The notes under the pieces were generated by a model. The model saw only the letters and a list, made by a program, of their open reading frames with translations. It made no database searches and was not told the DNA's origin. Made by a program: the position numbers and the translations under genes. 64,000 bases of DNA. It comes from Strobilurus pachycystidiatus (taxonomy: Eukaryota > Basidiomycota > Agaricomycetes > Agaricales > Physalacriaceae). Below are positions 33,394-43,718 of the stretch, piece by piece; the stretch's first letter is position 1; every line of letters begins with the position of its first letter. The stretch spans positions 372,001-436,000 of the forward strand of contig JAHLMK010000014.1 in NCBI GenBank assembly GCA_019915135.1. The letters are read 5' to 3'.

Positions 33394-34503
33394 ATGGCCA
33401 CTGCTCATCCAAGGCGAAATAGTTGGACTGGTGCTCTTAGTAAACGGACGCCATTCGATATCAAATCGGAGGACGCCGACGTAGTCATCCGTACCTCAGA
33501 GAAGAAGCACTTGTATGCGCATAAAGCTGTACTCTCCTTCGCATCGCCGTTCTTCCAGAGCCTTTTTGCAGATGGTACGGCGGCGGAAATGTACCGTGAT
33601 CTCCCCGTTGTCGATGTACCGGAGGATCGTCGCACTTTCACAGCCATCCTTCAGCTTTGCTATCCGGCTGATAGGTTCCCTTTGCCAGTGTCGCTTTGGC
33701 TAGCCACCGAAGACTTTTTCTATGTTTGCGACGCGCTTCGGAAATACTGTATGGAACGCGCACAGATACTTTGGGAAACCATTTTGATCGATAAATGCCA
33801 GGCAGTGCCTCAAGACACTGTCTTGCGCTTATACGCCCTCGCGGTTCACTTCTGCTACACATCCCTTACCCACGCTGCAGCCAAGCATACCGCTCGCTAT
33901 GACCTTGCTCTGATTGACCCATGTGACGAGCTCAGCCTCATCTCCGGCGAAGAATATCGCCGGCTCGTTGTCTATCATAGCAAGGCCCATGTCGCTGTTC
34001 GTCTTGAGCTTAAGACACAGCTCTTAGCTCCTCAAGCAGTCGCTCGTCGCGTGGTCGATGGGGCAGTTCAGCGATTCCTCCCCGGACTCTGCTTTGTCTC
34101 CAAATCGGCAATATGCACCCAATGTGGCGCTTCACTCTCCCGCCAGGTCCGCAGCGGGCCTGACAGCATATTTGTCGACAGCGACTTGGTCTATGTCCAT
34201 GACTGGTTGTCCGAGTATCTTGACCGCTTATCCACCCACGCCGCGCCCTACCCTTCACCTTCCATCCTCCTGGAATGGCAGGACTCGGCGATGGAAGGCG
34301 CCTTGAAGTCTTGTAAGGGAGTATCGTTGGCCGATCTGAGGGAGTTCTTGAGCGTCTTGGACACTCAGCTAGAATGGGCTCTCCAGGAGGTAGGATTGTT
34401 AGTTGTGATGATGTCCGAGAAACTCACAAGCATCATTGTTAGTGCGTCAACGATGTCTACAAACAGCGGTAGAGCGAATGATCCTCATGACCACGTCTTG
34501 TAG
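33394..34503 (+). CDS. BTB/POZ domain protein
   Basis: Residues 20-110 form a BTB domain of the type common in basidiomycetes: FDIKSEDADVVIRTSEKKHL, YAHKAVLSFASPFFQSLF, LPVVDVPEDRRTFTAILQLCYP. A helical region follows (CDALRKYCMERAQILWETIL, VLRLYALAVHFCYTS). A four-Cys cluster is absent; only a CTQCGASL pair is seen. The open frame runs to 34503, but an intron at 34390-34442 (GTAGG...GTTAG) would instead give the end CVNDVYKQR at 34472, which I think more likely. BTB domains mediate dimerisation and binding to cullin-3 or chromatin proteins. No partner domain is visible here, so the role is open. Confidence 0.88.
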   Translation: MATAHPRRNSWTGALSKRTPFDIKSEDADVVIRTSEKKHLYAHKAVLSFASPFFQSLFADGTAAEMYRDLPVVDVPEDRRTFTAILQLCYPADRFPLPVSLWLATEDFFYVCDALRKYCMERAQILWETILIDKCQAVPQDTVLRLYALAVHFCYTSLTHAAAKHTARYDLALIDPCDELSLISGEEYRRLVVYHSKAHVAVRLELKTQLLAPQAVARRVVDGAVQRFLPGLCFVSKSAICTQCGASLSRQVRSGPDSIFVDSDLVYVHDWLSEYLDRLSTHAAPYPSPSILLEWQDSAMEGALKSCKGVSLADLREFLSVLDTQLEWALQEVGLLVVMMSEKLTSIIVSASTMSTNSGRANDPHDHVL

Positions 34504-34724
34504 TCTCTTACAAAGTGTCGACAATTCGTACCAGTAATGAAAGCTACTTGTAAGTTTGATTCGACTCTCTTCTCAACGACTGGCGTTGATGGCGGAGGAG
34601 TTCGACCTGCCGCCCGCCAAATGTTCCACAGTCGTTGAGCTGCATCTCCACTTTACACCCCAGTTGAGGTTGAAAGACATGGAAGCTTCCGTCCATTCTT
34701 CCCCATGATAGGATCGAGTTGAGT

Positions 34725-34800
34725 ACAGACGGCACGAATAGATCTCGATTGAATCTAGACCTGAAATCGTTTTCAATGTCCACAAACAGGGACCCACAGG
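34725..34800. repeat. Direct repeat upstream of the kinase-like gene
   Basis: ACGGCACGAATAGATCTCGA and, further on, CAAACAGGGACCCACAGGAT recur as ACGGCACGAATGGATGTCGA and CAAACAGGGACCCACAAGAT at about 36614-36680, in the same orientation and order. The two copies bracket the kinase-like gene. Confidence 0.6.
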
Positions 34801-34966
34801 ATGACGCTACGTCATGTCTGAGGTCTTGCGTAGCCTGACCAACCTCCGAAATTTGCACCATGTATTTGCTTTCCCGGAGCTACCTGGAGCGACCCGCCAA
34901 TGCCGCCATACTGTAGACTCAGATTGAGTGCTGGGCGTGGGAAAGATCGAGCCGCTAAACTTGCAC

Positions 34967-36396
34967 ATGAACGTCATCAGCATCCTCGCACGATTATTCC
35001 TCAGGGTCATCTATCGCAGCTCCCTGTACTGGACTGTCCGGTCCTTACTGTGGAACTATCCTGTGAGCACCAGTGACTTCCGCACTTGGGAGGTCAGTGG
35101 CTGGGGACAAGACTTCTTCTATCGGGACCGCGCTCGTTTCATGTATGCGTGGCGGTTCTTGGCGCCTTTCTTTGCCTCGGAAGGATACGACCTCTATGTG
35201 ATGAAGGACACAACCAACACCGATCAGGATCTTGTTCCCTCGCCACACGGTGTCCACCCTTCTGAACGAGCCACATTTCCCTTCGCACGCTGCTTCTACA
35301 GGGAGGACACCGACGGATCATTTATGTTCTACGTTCGCCTCCGCCGCTCTCAGGCGTTGTTGCCGTTACATCTGATCTTCTTCACAGTCCCCATGTGTTT
35401 GGCCGGCGCGGGATCGCTGGGGTCGCGAAGTGATAATGAAGTAGGATGGATACTTTGGCCGCCTGACATTACTTATGTATGCCCAGAGCTGTTTCTGGCC
35501 CTAGCCCGAGCAATGAGCTACTGGCTCTCCGTGTCTTGTCGTCAAACCCTCTCAGAGCCGATCCCCGAAATCACTGCATCCCCGTGATTGAATTTCTATG
35601 CTTTCTAGGCCAGCAGTTTGTTGTAATGCCCCGGTATGTATATGTCGGTTACATGCTTCTATCTGATCTCGTCACTAGTTGGGATGGCGCAATGGGGGCT
35701 GATTTTGTGCAAGTCGAAGAATTGGTTGCTCTTGGTGATGCCTTCTTGGAGGTAGCATTGTGACTTTCCGCGTGTCTAGCAAATAACTTTGACAAACAGG
35801 GCGTCGCTTTTCTCCACGAACATGACATGACCCACGGCGACTTGATTGGTCAAAACCTTGTGGTCGACATCCTTGTGCCAGAATCGCGCCAAAATTCACT
35901 CATTGCTGGCGTGCGTGGCCTTGAAAGTCGGTACGCGTTAATCGACTTCGAGGGTGCAAAGTTTGGTCCTGGCCATAATGGTATGCCCTTCAATGGAAGA
36001 ACAAGCTTTGACGGAATGGAGGATGCGCGGAAGGAGGACGTATGTCAACTGGGGCACGCGCTTGCAGCCAAACTACGCGTGAGAATTACGCATGAACTAT
36101 CTTGCGCTTCCTCAATCTTTGGCTAGTGTGCGAACGACACTCTCATGGATCTTATGCCACTGCTTGACTCTATGGTGGACAGTGATAAGGACTCCAGGCC
36201 CTCGGCCGCTGCCGCCCTCGCACAATATCGAAACATCTGTAACTCGTTGTCCCCAGATGAGCTTCATCGTGAGGTCCCGTTGACACTTCATGGATATGGT
36301 CAGTTCCACTCGTGGCACTTATGGTCTCCTGTTGATATCCAAAAGGTTCCAGTCCGCAATATCGTTCTGGAAGGCCAGTTTACTCCTCCGCTGTAG
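34967..36396 (+). CDS. Divergent protein-kinase-like protein (basidiomycete type)
   Basis: Splicing yields a kinase fold of the large basidiomycete group. FARCFYREDTDGSFMF precedes the N-lobe strand GREVIMKAVSG, with the likely ATP-binding lysine in VIMK. NHCIPVIEFLCFLGQQFVVMPR forms the hinge, and VAFLHEHDMTHGDLIGQNLVVD the catalytic loop, with HGD in place of HRD and Asn kept. YALIDFEGAKFGPGH follows, with DFE in place of DFG. The C-lobe ends with DLMPLLDSMVDSDKDSRPSAAAAL. About five introns are needed, the clearest at 35444-35489. The model starts at the ATG at 34967, which gives a short hydrophobic N-terminus; an upstream exon is possible. Catalytic residues are present, so activity is plausible, but substrates are unknown. 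Confidence 0.78.
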
Positions 36397-36613
36397 GGCA
36401 ATAGTCACTTTACATTGTGAATCGCGACTTCAAGGTCGCATGATTGAATTCCCCATCGGCGATGAATCGGTTGTCTTCGTGTACCCAGCTTGACGTCGTC
36501 AATACCGCTCACCAACAGTCAACCATTGGTGGCGAACACCGCCAGTCCTTAATTGTCAAATAAGGCTGAAAGTAAGTGTGCCCTCTTGATCAATCTTCTC
36601 CATGGTTGAGTGA

Positions 36614-36680
36614 GAACGGCACGAATGGATGTCGATGGAAAGTGTTGTTCACAATTGCAAACAGGGACCCACAAGATGAC
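36614..36680. repeat. Direct repeat downstream of the kinase-like gene
   Basis: Partner of 34725-34800. The minus-strand translations of both copies share SCGSLF and FVPFSLNH-like strings, hinting at a duplicated decayed coding fragment. Confidence 0.55.
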
Positions 36681-37146
36681 ACGGCGGCAGGGAGCGATCC
36701 GCCGCCACGACGCCCTAGAAAATCTGAGTATGAAGCCCGAGATACCTGATACCTGACGAGGGAATAATGCCGTCGTCCCAAGAGTCGTCCAATGAATGAG
36801 CTGGAATTGAACGGCCAATCAGAAGGCAGCCGTCTGCCGGTGTCGCCGGTCGGATATGGGATGGTCCATCCCGAAAGCACCCAGCGGAAGTTGCAACGAC
36901 GCGTGCAAGACGCGCCTTTGAATAAGCTTTGAAAGGTAGAGAACAGTGAGATAGAATACGCAAGAGAATAGGGCAGATTTGAAGCTAAGATTTTCGGTCA
37001 ACGTCGAGTCTGGAAAAAGTGACGTCGTTGCCAACACAGACAAACACATTACATCGCGGTTCAAACCGACACCCGTCGCTGGCAACTCCTTCTTGCTTTA
37101 CTACCACTACGACGCCGCCGGCTCACTCATTGTCGAGCAAATCAGC

Positions 37147-38743
37147 ATGCTGTCGAAACGCATCATTGCCGTCGCGAAAGGGCGGGCATTGCTCGACCCA
37201 AAGTCGGCGCAATGCATGCGCGGATTGTACGCTCTTTTGACAGGTTCTTATGCCCAAAATCTCACTACTGAAATACAGAGGGGCGGCCGCTATTCGCACA
37301 CGTCGCGCCCAGTTCCACTCATCGAGGCTGCTGCAGGGTTGGTGCCTCCAATTCGCTCCTGATACCCCGCGTTGACGGCCAAATAGCGGAGACCGTCAAG
37401 GTCCCCCAAATGGCCGAGTCCATCACCGAGGGCACCCTCAAATCATGGACAAAGCAGGTCGGCGACTCAGTCGAGGTCGACGAAGAGGTTGCGACCATCG
37501 AGACAGACAAGGTCCGCTCTTTTCAGCGTGTCATTTGGCGCAACTTATGGCCTTGTAGATTGATGTCTCTGTCAACGCTCCCAAATCCGGCAAGATTGTC
37601 GAGCTTCTGGCCGCTGAAGAGGACACCGTCACCGTCGGACAGGACTTGTTCAAGATTGAACCCGGTGAAGGTGGTGCTTGTACGTGTTGCTATCCTCCAG
37701 TCCGTACACCTTTGAAGCTGAAAGCAATCTAGCATCATCATCTGATTCATCCCCTCCTCCCCCCAAAGAAGAGGAGTCAAAACCTAAAGTAGAGGAATCA
37801 AAACCTGCCGAATCCTCCACTCCTCCTCCTCCCAAACAGACAGACAAACCCGCTCCCCCGCCTGAGAAGAAACCCGAACCCAAGAAGGAATCGAAGAAGG
37901 CACCTGAGGCTCCGTCACCTGCTCCTGCTGCCGGCGCGCGCACTGAAACGAGGGTACGCTGCCTTCAGGCAGAGATGCTTTTTTCATTAATAACTGCTTG
38001 AAGGTCAAAATGAACCGCATGCGTCTTCGTATTGCCGAGCGCCTGAAAGAGTCCCAAAACGCGGCCGCCTCCCTCACCACCTTCAATGAAATCGACATGT
38101 CTTCACTCATGTCCATGCGCTCCAAGTACAAGGAATCCATTCTCAAGGAGCACGAAGTCAAGCTCGGGTTCATGAGCGCGTTCGCCAAGGCCTCTGCTCT
38201 TGCCCTGAAGGAGATCCCTGCCGCAAACGCGTCCATCGAGGGTGACGAGATTGTTTACCGGGACTATGTTGATCTCAGTGTCGCCGTCGCCACTCCTAAG
38301 GGCCTCGTCACTCCCGTCGTCCGCAACGTCGAGACCATGAACTTCCTCCAGATTGAGAAGGAGATCGCAGCCTTGGGCAAGAAGGCCAGGGATGGCAAGC
38401 TCACCATAGAGGACATGGCTGGCGGAACATTCACCATGTGCGTTCCTTTCCACACTCTCCGACGTGTTCCGGGCTGACTGCGGGTAACCTTAGCTCTAAT
38501 GGAGGTGTCTTTGGGTCGTTATACGGAACGCCCATCATCAACTTGCCGCAGGCTGCTGTCCTCGGTATGCACGCCGTGAAGGAGAAGGCTGTGGTCGTCG
38601 ATGGCCAGATCGTCATCCGCCCCATCATGGTCGTTGCGTTGACGTACGACCACAGATTGCTGGACGGTCGGGAGGCGGTCACTTTCCTCGTCAAAGTGCG
38701 CGACTATATCGAGGACCCGAGGAAGATGCTCCTTGCTCCTTGA
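37147..38743 (+). CDS. KGD2: Dihydrolipoamide succinyltransferase, E2 of 2-oxoglutarate dehydrogenase
   Basis: The E2 core of the mitochondrial 2-oxoglutarate dehydrogenase complex moves succinyl groups from lipoamide to CoA in the citric acid cycle. The N-terminus [16 protein letters not shown] is basic and suits a mitochondrial presequence. The lipoyl domain reads [15 protein letters not shown], then [20 protein letters not shown], with the lipoylated lysine at the intron junction (37511-37560). A Pro/Lys/Glu-rich linker (about 37745-37940) replaces a peripheral-subunit-binding domain, as is usual for this E2. The catalytic domain has [40 protein letters not shown] and the active-site [11 protein letters not shown]. 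It ends DPRKMLLAP. Introns keep frame throughout. Confidence 0.95.
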
Positions 38744-39156
38744 TTCACCGTTTAGCTTACAATGAGAGCACTAGCATCTAATACTTTAATGGATTTTATT
38801 TAGGCTTCTCCATGGCCGAACATTGTTCAACGTTTTGGGGTGTCGTCGAAATTTGGGTGGAACTGCAACGCGTTGGAGTCAGCCGTTGGCGTTTCGGTCC
38901 ATCGCGCAAAGACGTTCGTATCAGCACTTATATCGTTCTTGAGCATCGTTGACTCAAGAGTTCGAACTGACGGGCGGAAGTGACTGTTGTACGTTTCGAT
39001 TTCTCCAGACGGTGCATCATTGTCTCATGATCCCTGATCTTGTTACAGTTGTGGACAATCAAAGTCCACAAGTCACTTACCGGCCGAACGCGAATTATTT
39101 ATCGAAATCTGACTTCAGAATCAGAATCAGAGACCTCGAAAACATCCAAAAACATG

Positions 39157-39178
39157 CCTCCGAAGTTTTTCCCACGAG
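39157..39178. repeat. Internal duplication in the small element, first copy
   Basis: Begins CCTCCGAAGTTTTTCCC and is identical over 22 bp to 39518-39539. Similarity continues on both sides (ATCAGAATCAGA before, GTGGCCAAAA after), so a unit of about 100 bp was duplicated with a 361-bp offset. Confidence 0.8.
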
Positions 39179-39517
39179 GTTTTTGCGTGGCCAAAATTTT
39201 GAGGCAATTCATCAACGTTGTGTACCCCTTTTGGGGTCCTGGAGACGCTTGTGTGGCGCTATATGGCAGCCGGCAGGCGTTGGCAGGGTGTGTAAGTAAT
39301 AATCAAGGGATAGCAAGGCTGGTATCATCCATTTCTTGGGCAAAATGAACAACGAGCGAAATGCAGGACACAATTTGTCATGCAGCGTGACCTTACAGGA
39401 GTCGGACCTGCCGCATTTGGTAATACTCAGGCCTGAATTTCTCGCCTGACCGTTCGATAGAATATTTTTATTTTATCAGAATCAGATGCAGCTTTACAAA
39501 AGGAAGCGATTCCGCTA

Positions 39518-39539
39518 CCTCCGAAGTTTTTCCCACGAG
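39518..39539. repeat. Internal duplication in the small element, second copy
   Basis: Partner of 39157-39178, in direct orientation. Confidence 0.8.
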
Positions 39540-39727
39540 TTTTAGGGAGTGGCCAAAAATTTGAAGGTACATTTTCGTAAAAACTGCTCGGAGGGAGAAT
39601 CGGCTCGTACCAAAATGTCCGTAGGGTCCTATTCTTCACGTTTAAGCAAAAAACGGCCGTCCGGAACTCAGGTCCGACCTCCCAGAAATGATCGACTTAA
39701 TTTGTTACCTTTGTTTGTCCACAACTG

Positions 39728-40374
39728 TAGCCTCATTGCAGGATCAGCGAATAGAGATCTGAATTACTTATGGCAGCGACGCGGAGGTGGCGACATTTCC
39801 TCTCAGGTTTGACTGTATGAGTTAGCGTCGAGATCGGCGTTATGTCGTCTTCGGGCATTGTGCGGCGCTGGGCGCCTCCACGTTGAATGGCCTGGGGCGC
39901 CCAATGGTATGTAAATATTGAGCATTGCATATCTTGGCGAGGATATGGTCATGATGTGCTCAGGATTCAACTTGATGTTTATCCATAGGCACCAGCGGCA
40001 GGCACGACATGTTCGTTGTGGCCTATGGCATTGGGCTTGTGTCCCGAATCCCTCTGGCGCGGACGTCGTGGCACATTCAAAGTGCGCCACATTCCTAGCT
40101 TCGCCTGAATTAGGTCAAGGGGCTTTCTCCCTGAAAGCATCTAGCCATGTCCTACTTGTAGTTACTATCCTTCCTTCTGATCTCTTACGAATGGGTATTG
40201 TGATTCTTGTCAGCGCTCTAAAGTGCGCTGTTTCCGGGGCAGGAAGCGAACCTAGATCATCCTTGCCTGCAACGCGTACCCTGAACAAGGAACCATGATT
40301 TGAGCCACCTCAAAAAGGACCCGTGTTGGTTCGCTTAGCATCGTTCGTTCCCTTTCCCCTCCCCTTCTTTTTGC
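39728..40374. other. Intergenic upstream of laccase
   Basis: No supported gene. The last 40 bp before the laccase ATG is strongly pyrimidine-rich on the + strand (CCCTTTCCCCTCCCC), a common feature of fungal leaders. Confidence 0.45.
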
Positions 40375-42964
40375 TATGTCTTTCACAACGTCCTTGCTAG
40401 CGCTGTCCTTCGTTTATGTCGCGTTGGCGGCTATTGGACCTGTTGCTGATTTGCAGATCGTCAACCGTAACGTCTCGCCCGATGGCTTCTCGAGGACGTG
40501 CGTTTTGTCTCTTTGTGGCGCGAGCTTGATGATTCGCTGAGCGTGTTCTTGTTGTGTAGCTCTACCCTTGCCCAGTCTAGCGCCAACTCTCAAGACTTTT
40601 CTGGCCCGCTGATTCGTGGCTACAAGGTGCGCGCTCACGACGCGTCTCGTTGAACTGTAGTACTAGTTGATGTTGAACTTCTGTCTAGGGAGACACGTTC
40701 AAAATCAACGTCATTGACTCTCTGACGGACAATACCATGCCGCTGAGCACTAGCATCGTCAGTTCCACAGACGCATCTCCTCTCACCGCTGACTTTGGGA
40801 CTAAAGCATTTCCACGGTATATTTCAAGAGGGATCCAATTATGCAGATGGGTGAGTAGCTGTGTATTCCGTCGCGGGTCAGTCGGGCTGAAACAACCACA
40901 GGGCGAGCTTCGTAACACAATGTAGAGGATCTCTCCATCTTTCTGATTGTTAGGTGCTGATTATATGGTCTAACGTTCGGCAGGTCCCATCACGACTGTT
41001 CGTATCCAAGCTTTTGGCACTTGTAGTGGCGGTATTAACGCGATCGACAGGGCAATTCGTTCCTGTACCAGTTCCACGTTCCGGACCAAGCAGGTGAGCT
41101 TTCCTCCTTCTCCTAATGTCTTGTTCAGGAACATTTTGCTGTAGGCACCTTCTGGTACCATTCGCATCTTGGTAAGTGAACAACATGACGAACTACAAGT
41201 CGGTATGCTAACAGTATGCGCGTAGCGATCCAATACTGTGATGGCCTGAGAGGGCCACTGGTTATCTACGACAGGAACGATCCTTACAAGCCTCTTTACG
41301 ATGTAGATGATGGTAAGGCTAGTCTATCTCTTGCGTTTCACCAATCAAACATTTATATAGAATCGACCGTCATCACTCTCTCGGAATGGTGTGTTGTGTC
41401 AGTCGCAGATGCTTCCAGTGAATGTCACCTCTCGATCACAGGTATCATGTCCCTACGACGCAAGCTGACCCATCCACCCAGTTCAAGTCTACGCTCTTCA
41501 ATGGTGAGTTCTCTCAAGAGCCCTTCGTAGAAGGCAGCTAATTGGTGATCGATCCTGAAAGGGAAAGGACGCTTTGTTGGAGGAGTGAGTCGACATTCGC
41601 AATCCCTATTCCACAGGAACTAAGCGCGTCTCTCTCAGCCTGCAGTTGACCTCTACAAGCTCACCGTCAAGCGCGGAACGCGCTACCGCCTTCGCCTTGT
41701 ATCCATGTCTTGCGAACCTGCTTGGACCTTCGCCATCGACGGACACAAATTCACAGTCATCGAGGCCGATGGCGTCAACACCCTGCCGCTGGTGGTCGAC
41801 TCCCTCACGATCTACACCGGCCAGCGCTACTCGCTCATTTTGAACGCCGACCAACATGTTGGCAACTATTGGATGCGCGCGAGCCCGAACATTGGCGACC
41901 TCGGTTTCGCCGGGGGCATCAACTCTGCTATCCTCCACTACGTTGGAGCGAGCAATGCGGACCCGACGTCGGTGCAATCGAACAGCACCAAACCTTTGTT
42001 AGAGAGCAACCTCCACGCACTCGAACACCCTGGTGCTCCCGGTCTTCCCTTCAAGGGAGGCGCTGACATTGTACTGGATTTCACCTTCACTGTCGATCTT
42101 TCCATCCCCCAATTCTTTGTCAACGGTGCATCCTTTGTTCCTCCGACTGTGCCGGTCCTGCTCCAGATCCTCAGTGGTGCCCACACGGCGACGGACTTGC
42201 TCCCTACTGGCAATGTGTATCTCTTGCCTAAGAACAAGGTTATCGAGGTCACCCTTCACGGCATGTCACTTGCTGGACCGGTGAGCATACTACACATACA
42301 ATTCGCTTTCCTTGTATTGATCGCAATCATATAGCACCCTTTCCACTTGCACGGAGTACGTCCTCTCCTTTGGCATCAACCGATTTCGGCCTGACTCCGT
42401 TCGCAGCACACGATGGATGTTGTTCGCAGTGCCGGTAGCTCGGCTTACAATTACCTCAATCCTGTCCGTATCGCTCCCCGTTGTTCTGACCAGTACACTG
42501 ATCATATCTATAGGTTCGCCGCGATGTTGTTTCGTCTGGCCTCGACGGTGACGAAGTCACGTTCCGCTTCAAAACCGACAACGCAGGCCCATGGTGCGCC
42601 TCCCTCCCTAAGTTATTATCGATCGAGACATGCCATACTAACAGTAACCAATAATAGGCTTTTACATTGTGCGTCTTGTTCTATCTTTGTACGTGAATTA
42701 AGACTAATCCCCCTCTCAGGTCATATCGATTTCCATCTGGCCCTGTAAGTCCTGTTTGCGAATGTTCTGATGCCTTGTATCTCATTACCACCTCAGCGGA
42801 CTGGCTGTTGTGTTCGCGGAAGACGTTGGCACGATTGCAAAGAGCAATCCGCCTCGTACGTCTCCCGCTTGTCGATTCATCCAAGGGAGGGACTAACAAC
42901 CATCGTAGAGTCATGGGACAATCTTTGTCCTGTCTATAACGCGTTGAAACCTTCTCAGCAATGA
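40375..42964 (+). CDS. Laccase (multicopper oxidase)
   Basis: A secreted blue copper oxidase that oxidises phenols and reduces oxygen to water. The signal peptide is [18 protein letters not shown], and the mature start [12 protein letters not shown] is typical of polypore and agaric laccases. Copper motifs, rebuilt over many ~50-bp introns, are [15 protein letters not shown] (L1), TFWYHSHL (L2), HPFHLHGHT (L3) and [18 protein letters not shown] (L4). L4 has the Cys and Leu at the axial position. Other landmarks are [30 protein letters not shown] and IPQFFVNG. It ends [15 protein letters not shown] at 42964. The tryptophans usual in L1 (HWHG) and L4 (HCHIDWHL) are both Phe here. All junctions tested keep frame, so the gene looks intact. 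Confidence 0.93.
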
Positions 42965-43684
42965 AAAGTACCATATCAGAACTCAGGCAGTGACAAAGGA
43001 CATCTAGCATTCCTACGATAAGGACTTCTAATTCAGTGACATTCATTCTGCGCGAGTGTTCGTCTTTGGCTTCTCAATCATATGAACAGAAGCAATATCA
43101 TCGGCCAGCGCGTCGACATACATTCTCATTCCCACTTGGGCATCAGCTGCTCAGACAATCTTAGATTCATCGTTTCCAATCTTGTAGGCATACCAAGTTA
43201 TCAACTAGACGGACGATTTTGATGATAAGGTTTGGCTCGCATAGGTCTGAGACTCGCGATGGCCAGACGCTCAGAGATGTAAACAACAGACATTCCACGT
43301 CTCGAAAGGAGGGAACGGAAATAGCAGCATGCTACCATTGTTAGTACCGCACGATCTCATGCTCACGACACGCAAGATTCCACACCTCACCTCCCCACTT
43401 CGTTTCCCACTGTTTCCCGACAGGAGACCTATCGATTCCATACCCGCGGGAGTATCACGTTGATGCCTTCTATCTCGACGATGCCGGTGACACTGAGTGG
43501 CGTGCTTGCCAGTAGGCAACGACGACCACGGCGCCGCGTGGTCACTCCCTGGTAGTGGCGGCGGGTGTACTAACGACCACCTGAGAGCTTTCACATCCTC
43601 TGACAGCTCTGCAGACTCGTGGCATTGTCTACGGCAGAAAAACCAATTAAACCAAAGATGAGAACACGGCATCCAAGGATGGTG
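42965..43684. other. Intergenic between laccase and P450
   Basis: No supported gene. A 200-codon minus-strand frame (43271-43873) overlaps the P450 first exon and has no family resemblance. Confidence 0.45.
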
Positions 43685-43690
43685 TATAAA
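43685..43690 (+). promoter_or_regulatory. TATA box (TATAAA) of the P450 gene
   Basis: TATAAA lies 34 bp upstream of the P450 ATG. The leader would be very short. Confidence 0.5.
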
Positions 43691-43718
43691 TGGACCATGT
43701 GAGGAGAAGTATTCGACA

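Larger units (their letters stand above)
39046..39727. mobile_element. Small Tc1/mariner-like non-autonomous element (MITE, 682 bp)
   Basis: The ends CAGTTGTGGACAATCAAAG and its inverted partner CTTTGTTTGTCCACAACTG match at 18 of 19 positions. Each is bordered outside by TA, as expected for Tc1/mariner insertion. There is no coding capacity. A 22-bp internal segment is repeated exactly at 39157-39178 and 39518-39539. Confidence 0.7.

Noticed and set aside
37678..38001. Separate Pro/Lys/Glu-rich small protein
   Set aside because: It is the interdomain linker of the KGD2 protein, continuous with the lipoyl and catalytic domains after splicing.
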